Positions 44,494-53,563 of a stretch of DNA of 64,000 nt are shown piece by piece. A program made the position numbers and the translations under genes. Location: the NCBI RefSeq assembly GCF_026341515.1, contig NZ_JAPEOK010000001.1, forward strand, positions 1,550,001 to 1,614,000, written 5' to 3'. Every line of letters begins with the position of its first letter. Positions within the stretch are counted from its first letter, which is position 1. Source of the DNA: Streptomyces sp. NBC_00878 (GTDB lineage Bacteria; Actinomycetota; Actinomycetes; Streptomycetales; Streptomycetaceae). The notes beneath the pieces were generated by a model that worked only from the letters and a program-made list of their open reading frames with translations, searched no databases and was not told where the DNA came from.

Positions 44494-45993
44494 ATGACCT
44501 CAGATTTCCTAGTCCTCGGTGCGGGCACCGCCGGATCCGTGATCACCCGTCGTCTCCTCGACGCCGGCGCGACGGTCACGCTCGTCGAAGCGGGTGGCGA
44601 CGAAACCAATCCAGCCCTGCACGACCTGTCACGCGTGGGTGAGCTGTGGCAAGGCCCGGAAGACTGGAGGTACGTCAGCGCTCCCCAGCCCCACGCGCTC
44701 AACCGCCGCCTGAGCCTCCCGCGCGGCAAGGTCGTAGGGGGTTCCAACCAGCTCAACGGCACCATCTGGGTCCGGGGTTCGGCCTGGGACTACGACTCGT
44801 GGGCGGCCGCGGGCAACACCGGCTGGGACTGGGCGTCTGTCGAACCGCTGTTCAAGCGGATCGAGCGGGACCTCACGACCGGCGAGGGCCTGCTCGACCT
44901 GGTACAGCCTGAGCTGTCGCCGATCCAGCAGTCAATCATCGACGCCGCCCTTGCCTGGGGACTGCCCTACAACAGCGACTACAATGACGGCACGCTCGAC
45001 GGCGTGTCCCGGATGAGGCTCAATCTCCGTGACGGCAAGCGGCAGTCGACCTGGGCGGCGTACATGCGTCCCGTGCTGGATCATCCCCGCCTCGTCCTGC
45101 ACACTGACACAATCGTCGACTCCCTGGTGGTCGAGAGCGGCCGGGTGACCGGCGTCCGGGTCATGGACCGGGGCGGCGAGCACCGGGTGCTGTCCGCTGG
45201 CCAGGTCGTCCTGAGTGCCGGCGCGCTCGCCTCGCCCGCCGTACTGTTGCGCTCCGGTATCGGACCGGCGGCGGAGCTGGAAACGCTCGGCATCAAGGTA
45301 GTCGCGGACGTGCCTGGGGTCGGCAAGAACCTCCAAGACCATTTCCTCGTGCCGGTCGTCTTCGGTGCCCGCAAGCCCATCGATCCGCCGCGCCCCTTCG
45401 AGCCGGTGACCCAGACCCATTGGTTCTGGAAAACTGATCCGTCACTTCCGGTCCCGGACACCCAGCCAATCAACTTCAGCATCCCCTTCTACTACGACGC
45501 AGGCATGACCGGCCCGGAGGCCGGGTTCACCCTGCACGCCGGGCTCATCCGGCCCGAAAGCCGGGGCACACTTTCCTTGAGCAGCCGCGACCCGCTCGCC
45601 GAACCGGTCATCGACCTCGGCTTGTTCACCGCCCAACGTGATTTGGCCACCCTCGTGGCCTCCGTACGGCAGTGCCGTGAGGTGGGGCGCCAGAATGCTC
45701 TGGCGGACGACTGGGGCGCCTACGAGGTCCTCCCCGGACCGCAGACCGATGACACCGACGAAGCGCTGGCCCGCTGGGTACGCCGGGCGGTCAACACTTA
45801 CCACCACCAGGCCGGCACCTGCCGCATGGGCGTGGACGACGAGGCGGTGGTCACCCCGGACCTGCGATGTGTCGCGGTGGAGGCCCTCATGATCGCGGAC
45901 GCGTCCGTCATGCCGTCCGTCACCACGGGCAACACCAACGCGCCCACGGCAATGATTGCCGAGAAGGCGGCGGAAATGATCACCAACGGCTGA
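44494..45993 (+). CDS. GMC-family alcohol oxidase/dehydrogenase (choline-dehydrogenase-like)
   Basis: A 499-aa FAD enzyme oxidising an alcohol to an aldehyde. Seen: FAD motif VLGAGTAGSVITRRLL (about 6-21), the PS00623-like LPRGKVVGGSNQLNGTIWVRG, PS00624-like SAGALASPAVLLRSGIG, and the C-terminal active-site region with the His pair in NTYHHQAGTCRMG and NTNAPTAMIAEKAAE. The ATG at 44494 has CCGGAGAAACC upstream. With the aldehyde dehydrogenase at 47394 it makes a two-step alcohol to acid route. The substrate is unknown (choline, polyol or ether alcohols are possible). Confidence 0.88.
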   Translation: MTSDFLVLGAGTAGSVITRRLLDAGATVTLVEAGGDETNPALHDLSRVGELWQGPEDWRYVSAPQPHALNRRLSLPRGKVVGGSNQLNGTIWVRGSAWDYDSWAAAGNTGWDWASVEPLFKRIERDLTTGEGLLDLVQPELSPIQQSIIDAALAWGLPYNSDYNDGTLDGVSRMRLNLRDGKRQSTWAAYMRPVLDHPRLVLHTDTIVDSLVVESGRVTGVRVMDRGGEHRVLSAGQVVLSAGALASPAVLLRSGIGPAAELETLGIKVVADVPGVGKNLQDHFLVPVVFGARKPIDPPRPFEPVTQTHWFWKTDPSLPVPDTQPINFSIPFYYDAGMTGPEAGFTLHAGLIRPESRGTLSLSSRDPLAEPVIDLGLFTAQRDLATLVASVRQCREVGRQNALADDWGAYEVLPGPQTDDTDEALARWVRRAVNTYHHQAGTCRMGVDDEAVVTPDLRCVAVEALMIADASVMPSVTTGNTNAPTAMIAEKAAEMITNG

Positions 45994-45999
45994 CCACCG

Positions 46000-46273
46000 T
46001 GGCGTGAAGCGCCGCCCGGCCGTCAGCGCCACCTTCCACAAGTCCTTCCCGCAACACGTCCCGCGGCTGGGGCCCGCGGCAGAGAGACCTGTGAGTCCCA
46101 AGGCACGTCTCCGGCGCCTGTACAGGCACCCAATCGTGCACCAGCGTGACCAACTCGGCGTCGGTGAGCTGCGGGGCGAACCCCACGGCCGGCCGCTGCC
46201 ATGGCGCGAGATGACGGAGACGCCTGCACAGAGTGCGATCGCGAGGGTGTCCAACTCTGTCTTCACACACTGA
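46000..46273 (-). pseudogene. Transposase N-terminal relic (IS4/IS982-type)
   Basis: Minus-strand pieces TELDTLAIALC, then in another frame WQRPAVGFAPQLTDAELVTL, match the start of a transposase type widespread in Streptomyces. The following catalytic region is replaced by unrelated sequence. At least one frameshift is present. The family assignment is by eye only. Confidence 0.5.
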
Positions 46274-46419
46274 CATTGGACGCCCTCGTCCCATGGGCGC
46301 AGCCGATCCCTTGGAATCGTTCATATAGGGGATCACTGAAAATGTTGGGGTTGTGGCCCCGGCCCGGTTGGGCCGGGGCCAGTCTTGTAGGCATGCAGGG
46401 GGAATGGGCGGGGGGAGAT

Positions 46420-47130
46420 GGCCGGGCCGGATGTGTGGGAGACGTGCCGGGAGTTGATCCCGGCCGGGAGCGTGTTCGCGTTCCTGGCCGAACACAGGGA
46501 GGCCCTGTTCCCGCCGTCGATGTTCGCCGACAGGTATCCCTCGTCCAACGGTCGTCCGAGTCTGCCGCCGCAGGTGCTGGCCGCGACGGTGGTTCTACAG
46601 AGTCTGCAGGGGCTGTCGGACTTCGAGACGGTCCAGGAACTGCGGTGTGATCTGCGGTGGAAAGCGCCTGCGGGCTTGGCCTGTACGACACGGCTTTCGA
46701 TCCGTCGCTGCTGACGTACTTCCGGCGACGTCTGCGCCACTCGACCGATCCGACGCGGATCTTCACCAAGGTCAAGGAGGTCGCGGCCGCCACCGGCATT
46801 TCGAAGGGCAGGCAGCGCAGGGCGCTGGACTCCACCGTCCTCGATGACGCGGAGGCCACCCAGGACACCGTCACTCAGATCATCTCCGCCGTCCGCCGGG
46901 TGATCCGCGAGGTGCCCCGAGCCCTGGAGGTGGCCGCTGAGCACTGCCACGCGCACGACTACACCGACCCGGGCAAGCCGAAGATCGCCTGGAATGACGA
47001 GCAGGGGCGCGCCGCGCTGGTCGGTGTCCACCGTCGATCCCGACGCCCGGCACATCCACCGGAGCGAGGCAGGCGAAGCGGGTTGTCTGGGCGACCAGCT
47101 GGCCCACCTCAGGAGGTCGCGTGCTACCCA
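46420..47130 (+). pseudogene. IS1182-family transposase relic
   Basis: The N-terminal domain (ELIPAGSVFAFLAEHREALFP, SNGRPSLPPQVLAATVVLQ, FETVQELRCDLRWK) is intact from about 46420. The frame shifts near 46672 and continues as GLYDTAFDPSLLTYFRRRL, ISKGRQRRALDSTVLDDA and KPKIAWNDEQGRAAL. The reading then jumps, after a deletion of well over 50 codons, to VSTVDPDARHIHR, and the C-terminus is lost. It lies between the GMC and aldehyde dehydrogenase genes. Confidence 0.8.
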
Positions 47131-47198
47131 GTCTCCTCGCCCGTGACGGGCAACGGATCGTCAGCGGCTCTGAATTGGACATTAGCGGCCGGAATGGA

Positions 47199-47305
47199 GT
47201 GCACAAGGCAGCGGGTGCACGACTGATCGCCATTGCGTGCACGCGCCGCACGGGCGGTGCGTGAGTGTCCGACTCTGTGCATTCCCTGGCGACTGTCCGT
47301 GCACC
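47199..47305. promoter_or_regulatory. Cluster of GTGCAC motifs upstream of the aldehyde dehydrogenase
   Basis: GTGCAC occurs at 47199, 47215, 47237 and 47300, the middle pair 22 bp apart as in the GMC promoter region. In DNA of this composition such a hexamer should be rare. Proposed binding sites for the AraC regulator at 49733. Confidence 0.5.
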
Positions 47306-47393
47306 CAACGGCGCACCGAGCGGTTCCGGGCACGTCAAAGTCTCCCTGGCCCGTCCCAGTTCTGTCGGGTACCAGATCGCAAGGAGATCGTTG

Positions 47394-48839
47394 ATGAGCT
47401 ATCGCCACGAGCACTTCTACATCGGTGGAACGTGGGTGCGGCCCTCCACCGAGCGCCTCATCACCCCGATCAACCCGAGCACTGAGGAGCCGCTGGTCTC
47501 CGTTCCGGAGGCGGTGGAGGAAGACGTCGACGCGGCGGTTCGCGCGGCGCGTGCGGCGTTCGACGCACCCGGCGGATGGGCGACCTGGGAACCCGGGCGC
47601 CGGGCCGAGGTGGTGGAACGCTTCGCTGCGGAGCTGGACGCGCGGGCGGAAGCCATTGCCACAGCCGTCAGCAGCCAGAACGGCATGCCCATTGCCGTCG
47701 CCCGGCAGTTGGAGGTGGGTTACCCCAGCTCGGTGCTGCGCTACTACGCCGACCTGGCCCGCACCACTGAGTTCACCAAAACCCGTGCCGGACTGCTCGG
47801 CGGTTCCGTGGAGGTCCGCAATGTGCCGGTGGGCGTTGTCGGGGCCATCGTGCCGTGGAACTACCCGCAGGCGCTGTCGGTGTTCAAGATCGCTCCTGCG
47901 ATGGCCACCGGCTGCACGGTGGTCCTCAAGCCCTCCCCTGAGGCGGTGCTCGACTCGTTCGTGATGGCGGAGGCCGCGGAAGCCGCAGGCGTGCCCGCGG
48001 GTGTGCTCAACATCGTGCCCGGCGGCCGGGATGCAGGCGCGCATCTGGTGTCCCACCCCGGCGTCGACAAGGTCGCCTTCACCGGTTCGACCCCGGCCGG
48101 CCGGGCCATTGCCGAGGTGTGCGGGCGGCTGCTGCGACCGGTGACGCTCGAACTGGGCGGGAAGTCGGCCGGCATCGTGCTCGACGACGCCGTCCTTGAG
48201 CCAGCCGTTATCGGCGAGGACCTGGTCCGGGCGACGTTCACCAACAATGGACAGACCTGTTTCCTCAGCACCCGCATCCTGGCGCCCCGCAGCCGCTACA
48301 CGGAGGTGGTGGACCTCGTCACGGAACTCGCCCGTTCGCTGCCCGTTGGTGACGCACTCGATGAGCGGACTCTCGTCGGCCCTCTGGTCACCGCGCAGCA
48401 GCGGGAGCGGGTGGCGGGCTACATCGCGAAGGGTCGCGCCGAGGGCGCCAGGGTGACCACTGGCGGCGGCCGACCGGTCGGTCTGGAACGGGGCTGGTTC
48501 ATGGAACCCACTGTCTTCGCCGACGTCGACAACCGTTCCGTCCTCGCGCAGGAGGAGATCTTCGGCCCGGTGCTGTGTGTGCTGCCGTACAACGATGTCG
48601 ACGACGCGGTCAGCATGGCCAACGACTCGGACTTCGGGCTCGGCGGCACGGTGTGGACCGCGGATCCGGAGCGTGGAGCTGCGGTCGCCCGCCGGGTGCG
48701 CACCGGCACGATCGGCGTGAACCGCTACCTGCCCGACCCGGTGGCGCCCTTCGGCGGGGTCAAGGCCAGCGGCCTGGGACGCGAACTCGGCCCCGAGGGT
48801 ATGCAGGCGTACCTGCAACCGCAGTCGCTGTACCGCTGA
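47394..48839 (+). CDS. NAD(P)-dependent aldehyde dehydrogenase
   Basis: A 481-aa ALDH-superfamily enzyme oxidising an aldehyde to the acid. Seen: the oxyanion Asn in IVPWNYPQAL, cofactor-site KPSPEAVLDS, FTGSTPAGRAIAE, the general base Glu in LELGGKSAG, the catalytic Cys in NNGQTCFLSTR, and EEIFGPVLCVLPY. The ATG at 47394 has AAGGAG 8 bp upstream; the longer frame from 47265 runs through the GTGCAC cluster and is rejected. It pairs functionally with the GMC oxidase at 44494, which IS relics have moved 1.4 kb away. Confidence 0.92.
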   Translation: MSYRHEHFYIGGTWVRPSTERLITPINPSTEEPLVSVPEAVEEDVDAAVRAARAAFDAPGGWATWEPGRRAEVVERFAAELDARAEAIATAVSSQNGMPIAVARQLEVGYPSSVLRYYADLARTTEFTKTRAGLLGGSVEVRNVPVGVVGAIVPWNYPQALSVFKIAPAMATGCTVVLKPSPEAVLDSFVMAEAAEAAGVPAGVLNIVPGGRDAGAHLVSHPGVDKVAFTGSTPAGRAIAEVCGRLLRPVTLELGGKSAGIVLDDAVLEPAVIGEDLVRATFTNNGQTCFLSTRILAPRSRYTEVVDLVTELARSLPVGDALDERTLVGPLVTAQQRERVAGYIAKGRAEGARVTTGGGRPVGLERGWFMEPTVFADVDNRSVLAQEEIFGPVLCVLPYNDVDDAVSMANDSDFGLGGTVWTADPERGAAVARRVRTGTIGVNRYLPDPVAPFGGVKASGLGRELGPEGMQAYLQPQSLYR

Positions 48840-48964
48840 TCCATACGCGGACACGCTCGGACCATCCCATGGTCGGAGTCCCTTCATGTCGGGGTCGTAT
48901 ATCCCCGTAGGGACCGCACACGTCTCCCTGCCGCCACCCAAGGTGTGGAGTCGGCAGAACCTCA

Positions 48965-49225
48965 GCGCAGGTAGAGGCAGCCGCCGTTGGCATCCCAGCA
49001 CGTGGCAGAGACGGTGTCCCGTGCTCTGCGGAGAGTGGACAGCCACGTCCGCAATGGACTCGGGACGCCCCAGCCAGCCGACCGGGATCATGGCCTCGGT
49101 CTGCGCCGGGTTCTCCGGGACCCAACTACGGTCTGCCGGCCCACCGGAGGTCCTGTAGAACGCGCCGTTGAGGTTGGTGTCGACCAGAGCGGAGAAGCGC
49201 TCCGGCGTGATGTCCTCATGGCTTC
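48965..49225 (-). pseudogene. Short-chain dehydrogenase relic
   Basis: Minus-strand pieces of one SDR: EDITPERFSALVDTNLNGAF (the helix-strand before the catalytic Ser) is joined after a deletion to PENPAQTEAMIPVGWLGRPE and SIADVA, and the family's last strand follows in a shifted frame (DANGGCLYLR). The active site is missing. It suggests the GMC/ALDH set once had a third oxidoreductase. Confidence 0.65.
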
Positions 49226-49732
49226 GATCTCGAAGTGTCCAGCGTCTACACCAGGACGCAAGAAGCCGGGAGAAAGCGGTGGTACGAAGCCGGGATCGAT
49301 GCGGTGGAGTTGCGCAGTGCCAGCCCGGGTTGCAGACAAGGACTCCCCTGGGACAACTGACAGAGCTGGGCACATGGCGCCTGGGCGCTGCCAGGAGGGC
49401 TGGACGAGCGAACGGTGTTCCGGGCGGGCGCGGAGAGGGGTGTGCCGCACCCTGCGAGAACAGCCGGGCCGTCGGCTGCGATGCCTGGATTCACAGGGCG
49501 AGGACTCGGCCACCTTGATGTGGAGTACTGTGCGCGTAGCACGCCCCCGAGGTGGAACGGCGTGCACCCTTCCCACCATTGCATGCATGGCACCGGCCAC
49601 AAGGCTCCTGCGGCCTCCCTGTCTCCGCGGGCCTTTACGCAACGTGGCCCCCCGGTGAAACATTCAGGCACACGGCGGCGGCGTTGGGCGGGCTACCAGT
49701 GACAGAAGAACATCTCGCAGGTGGAGTGCAGT
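49226..49732. other. Intergenic upstream of the AraC regulator
   Basis: About 500 bp without a recognisable gene. One GTGCAC occurs at 49562, and a TTGCATGCATGGCA palindromic stretch lies at about 49578-49592. Confidence 0.4.
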
Positions 49733-50698
49733 ATGGGTTCATTTGTGACCACCGAGACCGTCGTCGGCGCGGAAAGATTCGATCACTGGGCACACGAGAT
49801 GTCCAGGATCTTCGCCGGCCTCGACAGCCGCCCTCTCGCCCGCGTCCCATTCCACGGGAAGGCCACCAGCGACGCAGTCGGGCGACTCCAGCTTGCCTCG
49901 ATCGACGCAGGGCCACTGACGGTCCGGCGTACCAGGAGCCTGACGGCGCAGCGCGAAGAGGACCACTACAAGGTGGCCCTGCAGGTCGCCGGCACCTGCG
50001 TGGTCGAACAGGACGGCGTCCGCGAGTCATTGGCCCCTGGGGACATCACCATCTGTGACACCTCGCGTCCGTACACATTCACCTACGAAACCGACTTCCG
50101 CACCGTCCTGATGATGCTGCCGCGCCCGATGCTGCCGGTGCGTGCGGAGGCAATGCAAAGCATCACCGCGCGGCGGCTCAGCACGGACAGAGGCACGGGG
50201 GCGGTCGTGGGGCCGTTCCTGCGGTCTCTCGGCGCGCAGAGCCATACCTGTTCGGAGGCTGCCATCCTGAGCCTCATGGACGGCGCGGTCTCGCTGGTCA
50301 CGGCCCTGGTGTCGGAGACGCTCGCCGGGGCGGCGCCAACAGCTCCGCAAAAGGCAATGATGCTGCGCATCCGCAGGTACATCGAGAACCGGCTGTCGAA
50401 CCCGGATCTCACGCCGGACTCGATCGCCCAGGCGCACGCCATCTCGCGCCGTTATCTGTTCAAGCTGTTCGCCGCCGAGGACTTGACGGTCGCCGGCTGG
50501 ATCCGGGCCCGCCGTCTGGAGCACTGTGCCCGTGAGCTGGCCAGCCCAGCGTCGGCGGAGCAGCCAATCAGTATCGTCGCCGCTCGGTGGGGCCTGCTCG
50601 ACTGCCGCCACTTCAGCCGGGTATTCAAAACCGCTTACGGTGAGACGCCTCGTGACTTCCGCCGTCGTGCGCTGGCCGACGCCGCTGACCGCTCGTGA
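49733..50698 (+). CDS. AraC-family transcriptional regulator
   Basis: A 321-aa regulator. The N-terminal half is an AraC-binding-like cupin domain (YKVALQVAGTCVVEQDGVRE, LAPGDITICDTSRPYTFTYE). The C-terminal double HTH spans about residues 205-315 (SNPDLTPDSIAQAHAISRRY, LFKLFAAED, and VAARWGLLDCRHFSRVFKTA, YGETPRDFRRR). The ATG at 49733 follows GGTGGAG. It is the only intact regulator near the GMC and ALDH genes. Paired GTGCAC repeats before both suggest it activates them in response to their substrate. Confidence 0.9.
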   Translation: MGSFVTTETVVGAERFDHWAHEMSRIFAGLDSRPLARVPFHGKATSDAVGRLQLASIDAGPLTVRRTRSLTAQREEDHYKVALQVAGTCVVEQDGVRESLAPGDITICDTSRPYTFTYETDFRTVLMMLPRPMLPVRAEAMQSITARRLSTDRGTGAVVGPFLRSLGAQSHTCSEAAILSLMDGAVSLVTALVSETLAGAAPTAPQKAMMLRIRRYIENRLSNPDLTPDSIAQAHAISRRYLFKLFAAEDLTVAGWIRARRLEHCARELASPASAEQPISIVAARWGLLDCRHFSRVFKTAYGETPRDFRRRALADAADRS

Positions 50699-50711
50699 GC
50701 TTGACTCCGAA

Positions 50712-50825
50712 GCTCAGAAGCCGTATCTCAACCGATCATGGAACGTGTGGTTCGAACAGGCTTCCCACCTGGGTGATCTTCCCGTTGTACGCGCATGAAG
50801 ACAGGGCCTCTCGGTAGCTCGGGGA
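50712..50825 (+). mobile_element. Left end of an IS5-type element
   Basis: This sequence shares ordered blocks (AGAAGCCGTAT, GAACGTGTGG, GGTGATCTTCC, GTACGCGCA, CAGGGCCTC) with the inverted relic at 42240-42355 and precedes the IS5-type transposase fragment from 50984. Outer terminal bases could not be fixed. Confidence 0.65.
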
Positions 50826-50983
50826 TGCGAATCTGACCGAGCAGTGCCGGGAGGCCCTGGTGTCCTTGTTGTGCGTGTCCGAGCCGGTCCAGTTCAACTC
50901 GGCTGCTCCACCATGTGATCGCCTCGCGCATGTGTACGGCAACGCGGCCGACCATCCCGATCGGGTGCGCCGGTATCCGTCGG

Positions 50984-51125
50984 ACATGACGGTCGAGGAG
51001 TGGGCGGCCGTGCGGCCGTTGCTGCCGGTGCCGGCCTGGATGAATGGGCGGGGTGGACGCCCCGAGGGCTACTGCCACCGCCAACTGCTGGACGCGATCC
51101 GCTACCTGGTCGCGGGCGGGATCTC
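50984..51125 (+). pseudogene. IS5-type transposase OrfA fragment
   Basis: The frame reads RRYPSDMTVEEWAAVRPLLP, WMNGRGGRPEGYCHRQLLDA and IRYLVAGGI, the N-terminal DUF4096-type domain of IS5 OrfA. It breaks off at about 51125, where unrelated IS sequence begins. A matching OrfB end is found at 52040-52310, so the element was interrupted and its middle lost. Confidence 0.75.
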
Positions 51126-51191
51126 CCGGACGAGTGAAGCCCTGGTAGGCGGGTTCACGACCAAGATCACCAGTGCCACCAGAGGCTTCAC

Positions 51192-51970
51192 GTGCTTGTC
51201 TACCCGTCCGGACTGGACCTGTCCAGCGCACATCTTCGCTTCCTCACCGCTCGTATCCGCGAACGCCGCCGTGCGGTCGGCAGCCGCTGGCGCCGGTTGA
51301 GCCCCGGCCGACAGACCCTGCTCGCCCTCGCCCACCTGCGCAACGGGCATCCCTACGCCCAGCTCGCAGCCGGGTTCGCCATCGGCAGGACCACGGCCTA
51401 CCGGTACATCACCGAAGCCGTCGACCTCTTGGCCGCCCGGCACCCACGCTCGAACAAGCCGTCCGAGAGGCGTCGAGGAAGGCGTTCGTCCTGCTCGACG
51501 GCACTCTCCTGCCCATCGACCGGATCGCCGCCGACCGGCCGTTCTACTCGGGCAAACACAAGAAGCACGGCATGAATGTCCAGGTCCTCGCCGACCCGGC
51601 CGGACGTCTCCTGTGGGCCTCACCCGCCCTGCCCGGAGCCGTCCATGACATCCGCTCCGCACGCGAACACGGCATCCTCGACGCCCTCGTCTCAGCAGAC
51701 ATCGACCGCTGGGCGGACAAGGGCAATCAGGGCGCCGGACCGGCTGTCAGCGTGCCGTACCGAGGCCGCTGGGAGACCCTGTCTGAGGGGCAGCAGGCCG
51801 TGAACCGCTCGCAGGCCAAGATCCGAGCCCTGGTCGAACCCGCTATCGCCACCCTCAAGACCTGGCGGCTCCTGCGCAACTCCGGTGCAGCACCACCCGC
51901 ACCCGCATCACAAGCCTCGTCCAAGCCGTCCTCACCCTCCACCTCACGTGCTCAAACAAGGCTCACTGAA
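51192..51970 (+). pseudogene. Second IS5-type (DDE_Tnp_4) transposase with two single-base deletions
   Basis: Three frames together give a full transposase. Frame one has VYPSGLDLSSAHLRFLTARI, RLSPGRQTLLALAHLRNGHP and GRTTAYRYITEAVDLLAA. After a one-base loss near 51445 it continues APTLEQAVREASRKAFVLLD with the catalytic Asp in LLDGTLL, then SGKHKKHGMNVQVLADPAGR and ALPGAVHDIRSAREHG. After a second loss near 51876 the end is RCSTTRTRITSLVQAVLTLH with TGA at about 51970. It is inactive, but the lesions are few and therefore recent. Confidence 0.8.
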
Positions 51971-52039
51971 GAACTGATCTGGCCGCGATGAACGCGTGCG
52001 CCGCTCACTCAATTGACGGATCTTCGGATCCGAGGAACT

Positions 52040-52310
52040 GGCCTCCTGCTCGCGGTCCTGGTCACCGCAGTCGGCGTCCAGGACTCCGTGGCCGGCGCCC
52101 GCCTTCTCAACCGGGTCACCGCCGACCACCCCACGATCCGCAAGACCTGAGGGGACGGCGGCTACCGCAAGCGCTGTGTCGAGCACGCCGCTGCCCTCGG
52201 CATCGACATGGAGATCACCGCCAGCAAGCCCGGGACCAGGGGATTTAACCCGATACCGAAACGCTGGGCGGTGGAGCGGACCTACGGCTGGTTGATGTCG
52301 TCATCCGCCG
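52040..52310 (+). pseudogene. IS5-type transposase OrfB C-terminal fragment
   Basis: The frame reads GLLLAVLVTAVGVQDSVAGA, RLLNRVTADHPTIRKT, an in-frame TGA (52148-52150) in place of Trp, then GDGGYRKRCVEHAAALGIDM, and PIPKRWAVERTYGWLM with the last catalytic Glu. The sequence after 52310 is unrelated. It is the other half of the element whose OrfA start is at 50984. Confidence 0.75.
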
Positions 52311-52580
52311 CCGCACCTGACGCTCTGCCCAGTCCCTGGCTCAGCGCGGAAGACCCGCGCCATCCGGCGGGTCTGCGGCGCCGGGCCCACACTGACCAGG
52401 TCCCGCCGTAACCGGCGAGGTCTCTCGGCACGGTCGTCATACCGGCCACGCTGGCGCAGCCGTTTCGCTCGACTCGGCTGAGGGCCGCCGGGGGCTGGGG
52501 ACGGTGACCGGCAGACCGAGGCGAGCCGCTTGTCCATCTCCAGCCGGAACGTTCCGGATGTCTCCATCCCGCCGGTGCAC

Positions 52581-52614
52581 GGGCTCGCCCGGTGCGCGGG
52601 CACCGGGCGAGCCC
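52581..52614. terminator. Perfect 15-bp stem hairpin
   Basis: Arms 52581-52595 and 52600-52614 are exact complements with a 4-nt loop. It stands about 20 bp after the stop (52634) of a minus-strand frame, so it may terminate that gene or gene relic. Confidence 0.7.
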
Positions 52615-52633
52615 GCTCGCTCGGTCCGCGGGC

Positions 52634-52849
52634 TCAGTTGTCGAAGACGATGTCCTCGATGTCGTGGGTCCAGCGGACCTTGCTGTCGTTGACCTCGATG
52701 ATGAGGTCGAGGCCGGTGCTGGTGTGCCCGGTGGAAAGGATGGTTTGTCCCTGGGTGGTCGGCTTCGTCGTGAGCCGACGGAGTCTGCGTCGCCGGGCCG
52801 CATGAGGAACTGCCAGAGCTAAGGGAGCCGCGGGCCAGGCCCGCGCCAA
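52634..52849 (-). CDS. Short hypothetical protein or C-terminal gene relic
   Basis: A 71-aa frame ending TGLDLIIEVNDSKVRWTHD then IEDIVFDN. The C-terminal 40 residues look like real protein (alternating hydrophobics, low Arg/Ala bias) while the first 30 look like noise. A perfect hairpin follows the stop. It could be the tail of a larger gene that lost its front, or a very small gene. No family recognised. Confidence 0.35.
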   Translation of the reverse strand: MARAWPAAPLALAVPHAARRRRLRRLTTKPTTQGQTILSTGHTSTGLDLIIEVNDSKVRWTHDIEDIVFDN

Positions 52850-53038
52850 GAGCCTGCTCGAAATCGGCCGGGCCCGCGCTGCCTCCTATGCCGCCACGGA
52901 CGCCGCGAGTGGGGAGAAGGGTGGGTGTAGTCGTGGTGGTGGCGTTTCTGCGAGGCAGGAACGCACAGGCGATGCCGTCGTCCGGCCCCTGGTCCTCGTC
53001 CAGCACGCGTTGTACACCGGGTGCCAGGCCGCTGCCGA
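52850..53038. other. Short intergenic stretch
   Basis: 189 bp between the short frame and the DsrE-like gene. No gene or hairpin seen. Confidence 0.4.
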
Positions 53039-53512
53039 TCACGTGTAGACGATCTGGCCGCCTGCCGCGTACTCATAGAACTCGCCGACAGTGATGATGT
53101 CCTGGACCTGATCGATGAGGTCGCCCTTGTCCAGTTCAAAGAGGTCCACGGACGCCTTGCAGGCGTAGATGCCGGCTCCGGTATCGGCGATCATCTCGAT
53201 GAACTCGGGGATGGGCGGGATGTCGAGCTTCTCCATCTTCCGTTCCATGTACCGGGTGATCAGGTCGGGTACGCCCGGGAGACCTCCGAGGAGGGTGGGC
53301 AGGTGGAGTCCGGGGTTCCCGACGGTGGCCAGCTTGATGTGGCCGTACTGCTTCTTGGTGACGGCGTCGAGGCCGAAGAAGGTGAAGAACAGGTCGGCCT
53401 CGATGCCTTCGGCGCGGGCGCCGTTGGCCATGATGAGAGCCGGGTAGATCCCTTCCAGGGACCCCTTGGAGACGATGATCGAGACCTTCTCGATCGTGCC
53501 GGTGTCGGCCAT
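53039..53512 (-). CDS. DsrE/DsrF-like sulfur relay protein
   Basis: A 157-aa DsrE-fold protein. Conserved stretches are SIIVSKGSLEGIYPALIMAN, EADLFFTFFGLDAV, ERKMEKLDIPPIPEFIEMI, and the probable persulfide-carrying Cys in GAGIYACKASVDLFEL, with VGEFYEYAAGGQIVYT at the end. Relatives pass sulfane sulfur between a donor and TusE/DsrC-type proteins. The ATG at 53512 lies 51 bp after the TusE-like gene, in one minus-strand operon with the SQR-like flavoprotein. Confidence 0.88.
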   Translation of the reverse strand: MADTGTIEKVSIIVSKGSLEGIYPALIMANGARAEGIEADLFFTFFGLDAVTKKQYGHIKLATVGNPGLHLPTLLGGLPGVPDLITRYMERKMEKLDIPPIPEFIEMIADTGAGIYACKASVDLFELDKGDLIDQVQDIITVGEFYEYAAGGQIVYT

Positions 53513-53563
53513 GGCAGGCAGTCCTTCGGTTGTGCCCATATACGGGCGGGTCGGACGAGGACG

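Noticed and set aside
47124..49373. 749-codon open frame on the minus strand
   Set aside because: Antisense to the aldehyde dehydrogenase. Only the SDR relic at 48965-49225 in this frame is real homology.
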